Below, one piece after another: positions 33,005-40,715 of a stretch of 44,571 bases of DNA; positions within the stretch are counted from its first letter, which is position 1; the number at the start of each line of letters is the position of its first letter. Source of the stretch: Planctomycetota bacterium (GTDB lineage: Bacteria > Planctomycetota > UBA1135 > GCA-002686595); assembly GCA_029248265.1 (NCBI GenBank), contig JAQWJQ010000229.1, positions 1 through 44,571 of the forward strand. Reading direction: 5' to 3'. The position numbers were made by a program, and so were the translations under genes. A model generated the notes under the pieces. It made no database searches and was not told the origin of the DNA. It was given only the letters and a program-made list of their open reading frames with translations.

Positions 33005-35563
33005 CTACTGGAAGAGGATCTCGATGGCCTCGGTGAAGTTGGAGCTGGGGAGGCCAAGCAGCTGATCCCGGTACCAGGACTGGAAGTTCCAGGTCTCTCC
33101 TGCGGTGACGCCGACGAAGCCGGTGGGCTGCGGGACAGCGGTCAGGTCCAGCTGCAGGGAGTACGTCCCCGCGGGGCCCGAGCTGAGGACCGAGCTGATG
33201 TAGCGCCCGATGTTGCCCCCGAGGCACAGGTTGCCCTGGCTCCCGCCTGCGTTGGCGGAGAAGCCCTGGGTCTGCGAGGTGAGGAAGTAGCCCACGGTGT
33301 TCGCGGGCAGGGACTCGATGGTCAGCGTGACGTCGTTGTCCGCCACGAGCTCACTGCCCTCCGCCGAGATCGTCGCAGGGCTGCCGGTCGAGTTCAGGGC
33401 TGCCGGGTCGCAGTACACCGTACCGACCGCGCCACAGTCGATAGCGCGCACCATGAGGGCGTCGAGGCCGGCCTCGACGATGCTCTGGGGGTTGTCGTCG
33501 TTGGCCGTGAAGCGGAGTCGGACCTGGGGCCCCGGGGTGACGCCAGCCGCCACGAAGTCCGCCTGGGTCAGGTTGGCGGTGCGCCAATCTGCGCCGCCGT
33601 CGGTGTCGTGGCGGGTGACCTCGATGAAGGGACCGCCGGCAGCGCTCGCCTCAACGAGCAGCTGGTCGACGCCGTTCGAGTCGGTCAGGCGCAGGTAGTA
33701 GGCGTAGCTCAAGATCGAGCCCGGAGCGCTCAGGTTGATAGCCGGGGAGACCAGCTCCACCGCGCCGCCGTCGACGTCCGTGTTGCCCGTCTGGTTCTGG
33801 GTCAGGTAGCAGCTCCCGGAGCCGTCATAGTCGGCCGCGGGGTCGTAGGCCCAGTTCGGGTCGTTCACGGGCACGCCGCGCTCCCAGTCACCGGAGCTCG
33901 CGCCGAGGTTCGCCGCGGTCCAGCCCTGGTTGGTCTCGAAGTCGTCGGCGAAGAGCACCGTCTCGATGCCGCCGACGGCGGTGTAGAACTCGTTCGGAGC
34001 GCCGGAGGGCGCGGCGGTGGCGCCTACACCTGCGACGTCGATGTCGAACCAGTACTCGACCGTGAGGCCGCACTGCACCGCGGGGATGTCGGCGACGAAG
34101 ATGCCGCTCCCCATCGGGGTCATGGCCACAGGGGTCGAGGTCGTCGCGCCCGTCAGGCGGTAGTTCATGGTCGCGGACCCGATCGAGCCGACGACCGCCT
34201 GGATCATGGTCTGGGTCGGTGACAGGTCCGATACGACCTCAGGGGCGGTCACCTGAACCTCGAAGATCGCCGGGTTGCAGGCCTCCGAGGCGTTGGTGAG
34301 GAGGGCGGCCGCCTCGGGGTGGAAGTACGTGGTGATGTTTCCCGTGCCGCCGCTGCACAGGTGGCAGTAGCTCATGATCGAGCCCATGTTCGAGCAGACC
34401 TGGGAGGTCTGGCAGCTACCGAAGTAGCCGCTCGGTGCACACTCGTCGAGCGGCGGGCAGAAGTCGTGGGTGTGGGGCGAGCTGAAGTTGTGCCCGATCT
34501 CGTGGCTCACCACGATGAAGTCCCAGTTGGCGGGCTGCTGCACGACGGGGAAGTTCACCTGCGCTGCGATGTTGCCGCTGACGCCGAAGTTGAACTGGTT
34601 GTTGCAGAGCACGTCGAGGTAGGCGACCCCGCCGCCGAGGCCGGCGCCGCTCATCATGTGCCCGAGCGTGGCGCCCGTGGGGATGTTGCCTTGCCACGCG
34701 CCCACGAACTCGTTGAGCATGTCGATGGAGTTCCCGCCGTTCTCGGGGGTGCTCCAGGGGTCATTCGAGTTCGAGTAGATCTGCAGGTAGGGGAAGGTCA
34801 GGATCGTGGACGCTTGGGACTCGTAGCGATCGCTGATGAACGAGAGGAGCGTCGTCAGGTACGAGGTGGTCGCGTTGACGTCGTTGAACAGCTGGTAGAG
34901 CTGGAAGTCGGTCTCCATCGCGATCGGGCACTCGCGGAGGCTGATGGAGTCGGTGGTCACCATCTGGGAGGTGATGGGGCCGGACTGGAAGGGGCGCGGC
35001 ACCGGCGGGGTGGCCGGGGGGCGCGTCTCGCAGTTGCCCTCGTGGACGTGGCCCTGGGTGTTGAGGCTGTCCTCGGTGACCAGGAGGCCGGGCGCGGCGC
35101 GCCAGCTGCCGCTCTCGTGGGGCATGGCCAACAGGTGGACGAGGTCCTGACGGCTGCGGATCCAACCGCGGGAGCCGGTGTTCGAGAACCCGAGCATCAC
35201 GTCGCTGTTCTCGTCTCCGGTGATCTGGCCCTTCCAGACGGAGAGGGCGAGCCCGTCGGTGATCCCGGGGATGAGGACGCCATCGACGTGGACGCCGAAC
35301 TTGCGCCGCTCCACGTCGACACGCTCGAGGGTGAGCGAGACCGTCTCTCCGGAGGGGAGCGGGACGTCCGTGAGGACGACCTCATCGAGGGTGGTGAGCG
35401 TGGCGATGGCCGTGAGGTCCGTCGTCAGCACGGACTCACCGAGCTTCACCTCGGCGCGCGCGGCGGGCTGGAGGGGGAACGTCTGGGAGCTCTGGGCCGA
35501 CGTGAAGCCTACGAGCAGAGCGGGGACGGAGAGAGCGGCGGCTGCGCGAGCGCGGATTTGCAT
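33005..35563 (-). CDS. secreted M12-type (reprolysin-like) zinc metalloprotease with planctomycete C-terminal domain
   Basis: The 852-residue protein starts with a signal peptide (MQIRARAAAALSVPALLVG, cleavage near TSA). A propeptide-like region (about 25-200) precedes the metzincin domain. The zinc motif HEIGHNFSSPH gives His354, His358 and His364 with Glu355 as base, and the Met-turn is SIMSYCH. Several cysteines around CPPLDECAPSGYFGSCQTSQVC likely form disulfides. A jelly-roll module (DDFETNQGWTAANLGASSGD to LDALMVRAIDCG) follows. The last 140 residues, from VYCDPAALNSTG to SSNFTEAIEILFQ, are the same type of C-terminal domain as in the protease at 17021-18985. The enzyme acts outside the cytoplasm; substrate unknown. 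Despite the shared plan, the two proteases differ widely in sequence. Confidence 0.9.
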   Translation of the reverse strand: MQIRARAAAALSVPALLVGFTSAQSSQTFPLQPAARAEVKLGESVLTTDLTAIATLTTLDEVVLTDVPLPSGETVSLTLERVDVERRKFGVHVDGVLIPGITDGLALSVWKGQITGDENSDVMLGFSNTGSRGWIRSRQDLVHLLAMPHESGSWRAAPGLLVTEDSLNTQGHVHEGNCETRPPATPPVPRPFQSGPITSQMVTTDSISLRECPIAMETDFQLYQLFNDVNATTSYLTTLLSFISDRYESQASTILTFPYLQIYSNSNDPWSTPENGGNSIDMLNEFVGAWQGNIPTGATLGHMMSGAGLGGGVAYLDVLCNNQFNFGVSGNIAAQVNFPVVQQPANWDFIVVSHEIGHNFSSPHTHDFCPPLDECAPSGYFGSCQTSQVCSNMGSIMSYCHLCSGGTGNITTYFHPEAAALLTNASEACNPAIFEVQVTAPEVVSDLSPTQTMIQAVVGSIGSATMNYRLTGATTSTPVAMTPMGSGIFVADIPAVQCGLTVEYWFDIDVAGVGATAAPSGAPNEFYTAVGGIETVLFADDFETNQGWTAANLGASSGDWERGVPVNDPNWAYDPAADYDGSGSCYLTQNQTGNTDVDGGAVELVSPAINLSAPGSILSYAYYLRLTDSNGVDQLLVEASAAGGPFIEVTRHDTDGGADWRTANLTQADFVAAGVTPGPQVRLRFTANDDNPQSIVEAGLDALMVRAIDCGAVGTVYCDPAALNSTGSPATISAEGSELVADNDVTLTIESLPANTVGYFLTSQTQGFSANAGGSQGNLCLGGNIGRYISSVLSSGPAGTYSLQLDLTAVPQPTGFVGVTAGETWNFQSWYRDQLLGLPSSNFTEAIEILFQ

Positions 35564-35709
35564 GGGAGATCCTGGGGAATGGGGACTCAGCGGGGCGATG
35601 GGTGATCGATCCCGCCGACTCAGCTTGCCCTAGGACGGACCGCAGTCACTTCGAGTTCTGTACAACTGTCCAGTTTCGAGGCTCGTCTTGCGACACGGCG
35701 CCCCGGCCA

Positions 35710-35743
35710 CTCGGGTATTCCCGAGCCCGAGCCCGAGCCCGAG
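35710..35743. repeat. CCCGAG hexanucleotide repeat with overlapping hairpin
   Basis: Four perfect copies of CCCGAG run from 35720 to 35743. The CTCGGG at 35710-35715 can pair with any copy; the nearest gives a 6-bp stem with a TATT loop. It lies 31-65 bp downstream of the TIM-barrel gene stop on the minus strand, inside the 211-bp gap before the metalloprotease start. It may act as a terminator; the copy number could vary between strains. Confidence 0.6.
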
Positions 35744-35774
35744 CCTCGCCGAGGTGAGCGCGACGCTTCTCCGG

Positions 35775-36707
35775 TCAGTCTGCGAGTCCGAGGACGCGAT
35801 CCATGCGCCTCGAGATCTCCGCGAGTCGCTCCGCGTCCCCGCCGCCGACCTCCGCCGCCGCCCAGCCTTCGAAGCCGATGGCATCGAGGGCCGCCAGGAC
35901 CCGCGGCCAGCCGCTGTCGCCGTCTCCGATCTTCACGTCGAAGCCCTTCCACAGGCCCTCGTCGTTCATCTTCTTGCGGCTGTAGTCCTTGATGTCGAGC
36001 TTGAACACGTACTCCGCGCCGAGCACCTCGATCCAGTGCTCCGGCCAGCCGTAGCGCAGAACGTTGCCCACGTCGAAGTGCCACCCCACAGCGGGGCTGC
36101 CGATCTCCTCGAGGTAGTGGCGGGCCTCCACGGGGGAGAGGAGGAAGTTGTTCCAGACGTTCTCGAGGGCGATGCGCACGCCCAGGGCCTCCGCGAGCGG
36201 GGCGATCTCCCGCAGCTCGGCCACCGAGTTCCGCCACGCCGTGCCATAGCTCGTGCCGGCGTTCACCACGGCCGGGACGAGGAGCACGCTGTCCGCCCCG
36301 AGGCGAGTGGCCTGCCGCAGGGCGAAGTCGAGGGCCTCGCGTCCGCGCCGACGCGTCTCGGCGTCGTCGGACCCGAGGTTCTCCTTCCAGTGTCGCGAGT
36401 CCACGAGGCCCTCGACCACCAGCCCCGTGGCCGCCGCGGCCTCGAGGACCTCGTCCTCGTCGAGGTTGGAGGGGCTGTCGAGCTCGACGCCGTCGAAGCC
36501 CAGGCCCTTGAGCAGCGCGAAGCGGTCAGCGACGGTCTTCGCAGAGGGCTCCTGGACCATCCCGTACTTCAGGGCCTTGCGGAAGCGGGCCTTGGGCTCG
36601 GGCGCGCCGTCCTGCGTCCTTCGAGTCGCGGCAAGCGCCTCGCCCGAGAGGGCCGCGGCGGCCAGGGATGCGGTCAGGAGCTGTCGTCGGTCGATGGGGC
36701 GCTTCAT
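35775..36707 (-). CDS. Tat-exported sugar phosphate isomerase/epimerase-like TIM-barrel protein
   Basis: The 310-residue protein starts with a twin-arginine-type signal (RRQLLTASLAAAALSGEALA). The rest is an AP-endonuclease-2/xylose-isomerase-like TIM barrel. LKGLGFDGVELDSPSNL is the first metal-binding strand region, VRIALENVWNNFLLSP holds the central Glu, VGWHFDVGNVLRYG the His/Asp pair, and VFKLDIKDYSRKK and GWAAAEVGGGD the remaining ligands. Metal-dependent sugar isomerisation or epimerisation is the family role, but the substrate is unknown. It lies 41 bp downstream of the DUF993 gene in the same direction and may be the last gene of that operon. Its export sets it apart from the cytoplasmic enzymes upstream. 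Confidence 0.85.
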   Translation of the reverse strand: MKRPIDRRQLLTASLAAAALSGEALAATRRTQDGAPEPKARFRKALKYGMVQEPSAKTVADRFALLKGLGFDGVELDSPSNLDEDEVLEAAAATGLVVEGLVDSRHWKENLGSDDAETRRRGREALDFALRQATRLGADSVLLVPAVVNAGTSYGTAWRNSVAELREIAPLAEALGVRIALENVWNNFLLSPVEARHYLEEIGSPAVGWHFDVGNVLRYGWPEHWIEVLGAEYVFKLDIKDYSRKKMNDEGLWKGFDVKIGDGDSGWPRVLAALDAIGFEGWAAAEVGGGDAERLAEISRRMDRVLGLAD

Positions 36708-36748
36708 TGCCCCATCCTAGTCGCGGGTTCGCCGGCGCGGTCCCCTGT

Positions 36749-37954
36749 TCAGCCCGCCCGGCTCTCGATCAGGGCGGCCAGCCTCTCGGTGCCCAACTCG
36801 GCGTCTTCGATGGCGCCCGCGTCGCTCGCTGCCTCGGCGACCCGCAGGTAGTAGTCGAGGCTGCGTGCGTGCTCCTCGTGGTTGGCGAGCATGCGGTTCC
36901 CCTGCAGCCCGTTGAGCCAGGCGAGGAATGCGATGCCCGACTTGTAGCGCTGCACCGGCGCCTCAAAGATCACGCGGCCGAGCCGCTCGCAGCGACCCAT
37001 GAGGTCGCGGTACCCCCCGAGATCTCCCGCGTCGAGCAGGCGCAGGGCCACCGACGCAGGGCGGGTGACCGCGGCGAAGATGCCGAGCAGGGCGTGGCTG
37101 AAGGGGCCGCCTGCGAGCGGGTGTCCGCCGAGCGGCGCGAGGTCACGCGCTCGGCCAGGCTGGCCCTCGATGAGCGCGGCGAAGTTGTAGTCGTCCCCGG
37201 TGAAGATCACCTGGCCCCGGGGGGCGAGCTCCGCTCGCAGGGCCTCCTCGAGCTCCCGGTCCAGCAGCGACAGCTTCAGGCCGCGCACCTTCTCCGGGTC
37301 GTGGGTCAGCACCCGCCGCAGGGAGTCGCCGGGGAAGTAGCCGCGCATGGAGGGGTGGAACATCTCCCCGAGGAAGTGCAGCAGCACCTCGCCCTCGGAG
37401 GCGTCGATGACGTCCGTGTAGAACCGCACGAACTCCTCCTCACCGGCGCCGCTCCCGGTGAGCCAGGGTTGGGGGAGGAGGATCGGGATGCCGCCGCAGC
37501 CGCGCACGAAGCGCACCTGCTCGACCATGGCGCCGGCCAGCGCGTCGAGGTCGGGGATGGTGGCGAGCTGGTCGGTGGAGGCGGCGCCGACGAAGCCGTT
37601 CTCGAGGTCCAGGGCTCCCGTGCGCTCGATGAGGGCGCGGGCGCCGTCCCACCCCAGCTCGAAGCGCTGGGCCGTGTCCATGGCCTCGGCCACGCCCATG
37701 CCGCAGCGGTCGATGCGCTCCCTGAAGGCGAGGGTCGCCTCCCAGTCGATGTGAGCCGCGATCTCGTCCGCGGTGCCCGGACGCTCCACCGAGTGCGCCA
37801 CCTCCGCGTAGCCCGGGAGCATGGTCACGTGGGCGGCCGCGAAGCAGCGGCGCGGGAGGGGTGCGGTCCTGTCGGCCCGCGCCTCGAAGGGCGCGAGCAC
37901 CGTGTCGTCCAGCCGGAGGACACGCCCGTCAGGACTCTGCACCGAGGCGCTCAT
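36749..37954 (-). CDS. DUF993 family protein, class I aldolase-like
   Basis: The start ATG 37954 overlaps the transporter stop (ATGA). The 401-residue protein resembles DUF993, a branch near dihydrodipicolinate synthase. Landmarks are HIDWEATLAFRERID, GVAEAMDTAQRFELGW, VLLHFLGEMFHPSMRGYF, VRGLKLSLLDRELEEALR with Lys227 where the Schiff-base lysine is expected, IFTGDDYNFAALIEG, and FEAPVQRYKSGIAFLAWLNG. A pyruvate- or sugar-acid-type aldolase reaction is the likely chemistry. Its place behind an enolase-superfamily enzyme and a transporter supports a catabolic role. The natural substrate is, to my knowledge, not established. The assignment rests on motif recognition. Confidence 0.85.
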   Translation of the reverse strand: MSASVQSPDGRVLRLDDTVLAPFEARADRTAPLPRRCFAAAHVTMLPGYAEVAHSVERPGTADEIAAHIDWEATLAFRERIDRCGMGVAEAMDTAQRFELGWDGARALIERTGALDLENGFVGAASTDQLATIPDLDALAGAMVEQVRFVRGCGGIPILLPQPWLTGSGAGEEEFVRFYTDVIDASEGEVLLHFLGEMFHPSMRGYFPGDSLRRVLTHDPEKVRGLKLSLLDRELEEALRAELAPRGQVIFTGDDYNFAALIEGQPGRARDLAPLGGHPLAGGPFSHALLGIFAAVTRPASVALRLLDAGDLGGYRDLMGRCERLGRVIFEAPVQRYKSGIAFLAWLNGLQGNRMLANHEEHARSLDYYLRVAEAASDAGAIEDAELGTERLAALIESRAG

Positions 37955-39270
37955 CCGAGCTTGCTCACGACGTAGTCGCCGAAGCTGTAGGTGAGGAAGG
38001 CGGTGAAGAGCACCATGGCCACCACCGTGATAGTCCTGGGCCGCGACGGCCCCGCCGGGGTTCGCCGCGCCCACAGGATCAGGCCGAGGTACGTCAGCGG
38101 CAGGAACAGCCCGCAGATGATGTTGGTGGGCACCACGAGCCAGAGGAGGTTATCCCAGAGCACGGGGCCGAGTACGCCGGGGACGGGGAGGAGCAGGCCG
38201 AGGCGGTAGGCCCTGCTGTCCGGGCCGTTCCCGGTGAGCTCGGCGAGGGCCAGGCCGCTGCAGACCATGTGGAGCGCGATGGTGGAGAGGGCCATACCCA
38301 CCAGGCCGACGTCGAAGACCAGGCGTCCCGCGGTCGGGCCGAGGACCTCGCCCAGGGCCCGCGCGGCCTGCACGGGCTTCATCTTCTGGACCGCGTCTCC
38401 CTCCATCCAGGGGATGGTGTTGGCGGTCGCGATGACGACCAGCGAAGTGGCCACGGTGAAGGGGATGAGCATCCCGGCGAACAGGTCGAAGCGCGCGAAC
38501 CCCCGGTGGGCTTCCCCCCAGCCCCTGGCGCCCAGGGAGTAGGGGTAGAGGAACACCATGTTGATGCCCACCGCGGCGGCGAGGCCGCTCGCCACGAGGA
38601 CCGAGGAGTCGACGCCGCCTCTCGCCTCTGGGAAGGACGGGATGAACCCGGCCGCGACCGCGCCCCAGTCGGTCTCTCCAGCGGTGGACGCGACCACCAA
38701 CCCGAAGCAGGCGATCACGCCGATGACGAGGACCTTGACGATGTTCTCGTAGGCGCGCACGAGCCGCGGCGAGCGGCCGTAGAGCTGAGACATCAGGAGC
38801 GCGACCCCCAGCACCGGGATCGCGCCCGCCCAGGCGGGGATCTCCGCGCCGGCCACCTGGCTCGCGTCGTTGATCGCCGCGCCCGCCAGCGCGTACTGAG
38901 GGAAGTGCCAGATGATCGAGGCGACCAGCGCGCCCACGGCCCACATGACCGCGAAGCCCTTTCCCGCGCCCTCGCCCATGGCGACGAAGGGGCGGCGCGA
39001 GTCGCCGATGGTCAGGCCGCCAAGGACCGCGAGCATCAGGACGCCGATGATCATGCCCACCGGCGCGACCCAGAGCAGCTCGTACCCGAACATGCGCCCG
39101 GCGTAGATGGACGAGATCGCCGTGCCCCCGCCCAGGGTCATGGCGCTCTGCAGGTAGCCGGGGCCGCCGCGGCGGAGGTAGGCGAAGATGCGCTTGGGCG
39201 CGGGCCAGGTGCGGGCCTCCTCGATGAACGCCAGCTCCTCGGGATCTCCTGTCTGACGCTGATCGTTCAT
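37951..39270 (-). CDS. NRAMP-fold transporter lacking the metal-binding residues
   Basis: The start ATG 39270 overlaps the stop of the oxidoreductase gene (ATGA). The 439-residue protein has about 11 hydrophobic helices and the NRAMP landmarks GPGYLQSAM and AGRMFGYELLW around TM1. Aligned by eye to E. coli MntH, the TM1 metal motif DPGN reads GGGT (residues 47-50). The TM6 MPH motif reads NMV (237-239), followed by LYPYS where MntH has IYLHS. The Asp, Asn and Met ligands of metal-transporting NRAMPs are therefore absent. It lies between an oxidoreductase gene and an aldolase-like gene, so uptake of an organic substrate is a better guess than metal uptake. That function is inference. Confidence 0.85.
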   Translation of the reverse strand: MNDQRQTGDPEELAFIEEARTWPAPKRIFAYLRRGGPGYLQSAMTLGGGTAISSIYAGRMFGYELLWVAPVGMIIGVLMLAVLGGLTIGDSRRPFVAMGEGAGKGFAVMWAVGALVASIIWHFPQYALAGAAINDASQVAGAEIPAWAGAIPVLGVALLMSQLYGRSPRLVRAYENIVKVLVIGVIACFGLVVASTAGETDWGAVAAGFIPSFPEARGGVDSSVLVASGLAAAVGINMVFLYPYSLGARGWGEAHRGFARFDLFAGMLIPFTVATSLVVIATANTIPWMEGDAVQKMKPVQAARALGEVLGPTAGRLVFDVGLVGMALSTIALHMVCSGLALAELTGNGPDSRAYRLGLLLPVPGVLGPVLWDNLLWLVVPTNIICGLFLPLTYLGLILWARRTPAGPSRPRTITVVAMVLFTAFLTYSFGDYVVSKLG

Positions 39271-40715
39271 GCCTTGTTGCTCTCCTTGAGCGCGCGCTTG
39301 ATCTCCTCGAGGCGGTCGCGCTCGGGGCGGTCCTTGTAGTCGGGATCCAGGGGGTAGCAGCCGCTGACCATGCCGTTGCGCGGCGCGGTGGTGCAGTCGC
39401 TGAAGGTGCGGCAGATCAACTTGCGCGGCATGGGCCGCCCTGCGAGCACGTCCCTGGGGAGCTCGGGGTACGAGAGGACCATGCGCCCCAGGCCCACCAG
39501 GTCCACGTGCCCGGCGCGGACCTCGGCCTGGGCCACGTGGGGGAGCCAGTCCATGAGGTAGGTGTAGCCGGTGCCCACGAAGACGAGGTCCGGATGCGCG
39601 GCCTTGGCCTCGCGCACGATGTCCAGGTGGGCGCCGACGAAGACGAGGGGGTCTGCGAACGGCTGGTAGCCGTCGCTGGGCGGGTAGGCGGCGGGGCGCT
39701 GCAGGTGGGGGTTGTAGTAGGGCGAGCCGAGGGTCACGTTCACCAGCCGCACGCCGAGGGACTCGAGCAGCGCGAGGAAGCGCTTGGGCTCCTCCATGTC
39801 GATTCGCGTCGGGTCGTCGTGGTTCACCCCGAAGCCGTGGCGCCAGCTCAGGGCGGCGGGCTCGCCGCGGCGATCCTCGTGGTCGGTGCTCGGCTGGTGG
39901 GGGACCACATCCGCGAGGGAGACGCGGCAGCCGATCTCGAGCTCGGGGAGTTCGGCGCGGATGCGCTCGACCAGCTCCACGAAGAAGCGCGTGCGGTCCT
40001 CGAAGTCCGGCCCGCCATAGGGGCCGGGGCGCTGCCGCGCGCCGAGCAGCTCGTGCAGGAGGTAGCCGTGGCACGCCTTGACGTCCACGAACTCGAACCC
40101 CGCGCGGGCGGCCGCGCGGGCGGCGAGCACGTAGCGGTCTTGAATGTGGCGCAGCTCGTCGTCGGTCAGCACCTCGACCTCCGCGCCGGCCCGCGCGTCG
40201 AGCAGCTCATCGCGGGTCGCGGGACGCGAGGCCATGGGGCCGTCGGGCCGCGACCAGCGGCCGGAGTGGGTGAGCTGGAGGCCCACGGGGCCGAGGTCGT
40301 CGCCGGCGCCGATCTCCTGGCGCCCCTGGCGGATCTCATCCAGCAGCGCGCCCAGCTCGCGGACGGCCTTCTCCTCGTCGTCGAGGAACAGTTGGTTGGG
40401 GTTGGCGCGTCCGTCGGCCTGCACGGCGTACGCCTCTCCGCCCCAGATGAGGGCGGCGCCGCTGCGGCCGAAGCGGCGCCAGCGCCGCAGGGTCAGGTCG
40501 GACGGTGAGCCGTCCCGGGTCCCGTCCCAACCCTCCATCGGGTGGATCGCGAAGCGGTTGGCGAGGTGGCGGCCTGGGGCCCACTCGAGGGGCTGGCCCA
40601 GGGGACCCTCGGCGCCCTCGCAGGCGTCATCGAGGGCCACGGAGAGCCCAAGTTCCTCGAGGCGCCCGCGGAAGTCCTCCGGGGTCCGGAACGAGCCGGG
40701 CAGCTTGAACTTCAT
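39267..40715 (-). CDS. Old Yellow Enzyme-like NADH:flavin oxidoreductase
   Basis: The 482-residue protein is an FMN-binding TIM barrel. NRFAIHPMEGWDG is the N-terminal FMN motif, GLQLTHSGRWSRPDG follows, and DVKACHGYLLHELLG is the substrate/FMN strand. FEDRTRFFVELVERIRAEL and VDLVGLGRMVLSYPE complete the barrel. The C-terminus has a cysteine-bearing tail (LICRTFSDCTTAPRN then SGCYPLDPDYK) not found in classical Old Yellow Enzymes. The protein is longer than the usual 350-400 residues. It may reduce an alpha,beta-unsaturated carbonyl or oxidise a related substrate. ATG 40715 overlaps the upstream stop and its own stop overlaps the transporter start, so translation is coupled on both sides. Confidence 0.9.
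   Translation of the reverse strand: MKFKLPGSFRTPEDFRGRLEELGLSVALDDACEGAEGPLGQPLEWAPGRHLANRFAIHPMEGWDGTRDGSPSDLTLRRWRRFGRSGAALIWGGEAYAVQADGRANPNQLFLDDEEKAVRELGALLDEIRQGRQEIGAGDDLGPVGLQLTHSGRWSRPDGPMASRPATRDELLDARAGAEVEVLTDDELRHIQDRYVLAARAAARAGFEFVDVKACHGYLLHELLGARQRPGPYGGPDFEDRTRFFVELVERIRAELPELEIGCRVSLADVVPHQPSTDHEDRRGEPAALSWRHGFGVNHDDPTRIDMEEPKRFLALLESLGVRLVNVTLGSPYYNPHLQRPAAYPPSDGYQPFADPLVFVGAHLDIVREAKAAHPDLVFVGTGYTYLMDWLPHVAQAEVRAGHVDLVGLGRMVLSYPELPRDVLAGRPMPRKLICRTFSDCTTAPRNGMVSGCYPLDPDYKDRPERDRLEEIKRALKESNKA

Noticed and set aside
39271-40074. Longer N-terminus for the NRAMP-fold transporter
   Set aside because: The extra stretch is out-of-frame reading of the oxidoreductase gene and is Arg/Pro-rich. 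The ATGA overlap at 39267-39270 gives the natural start.
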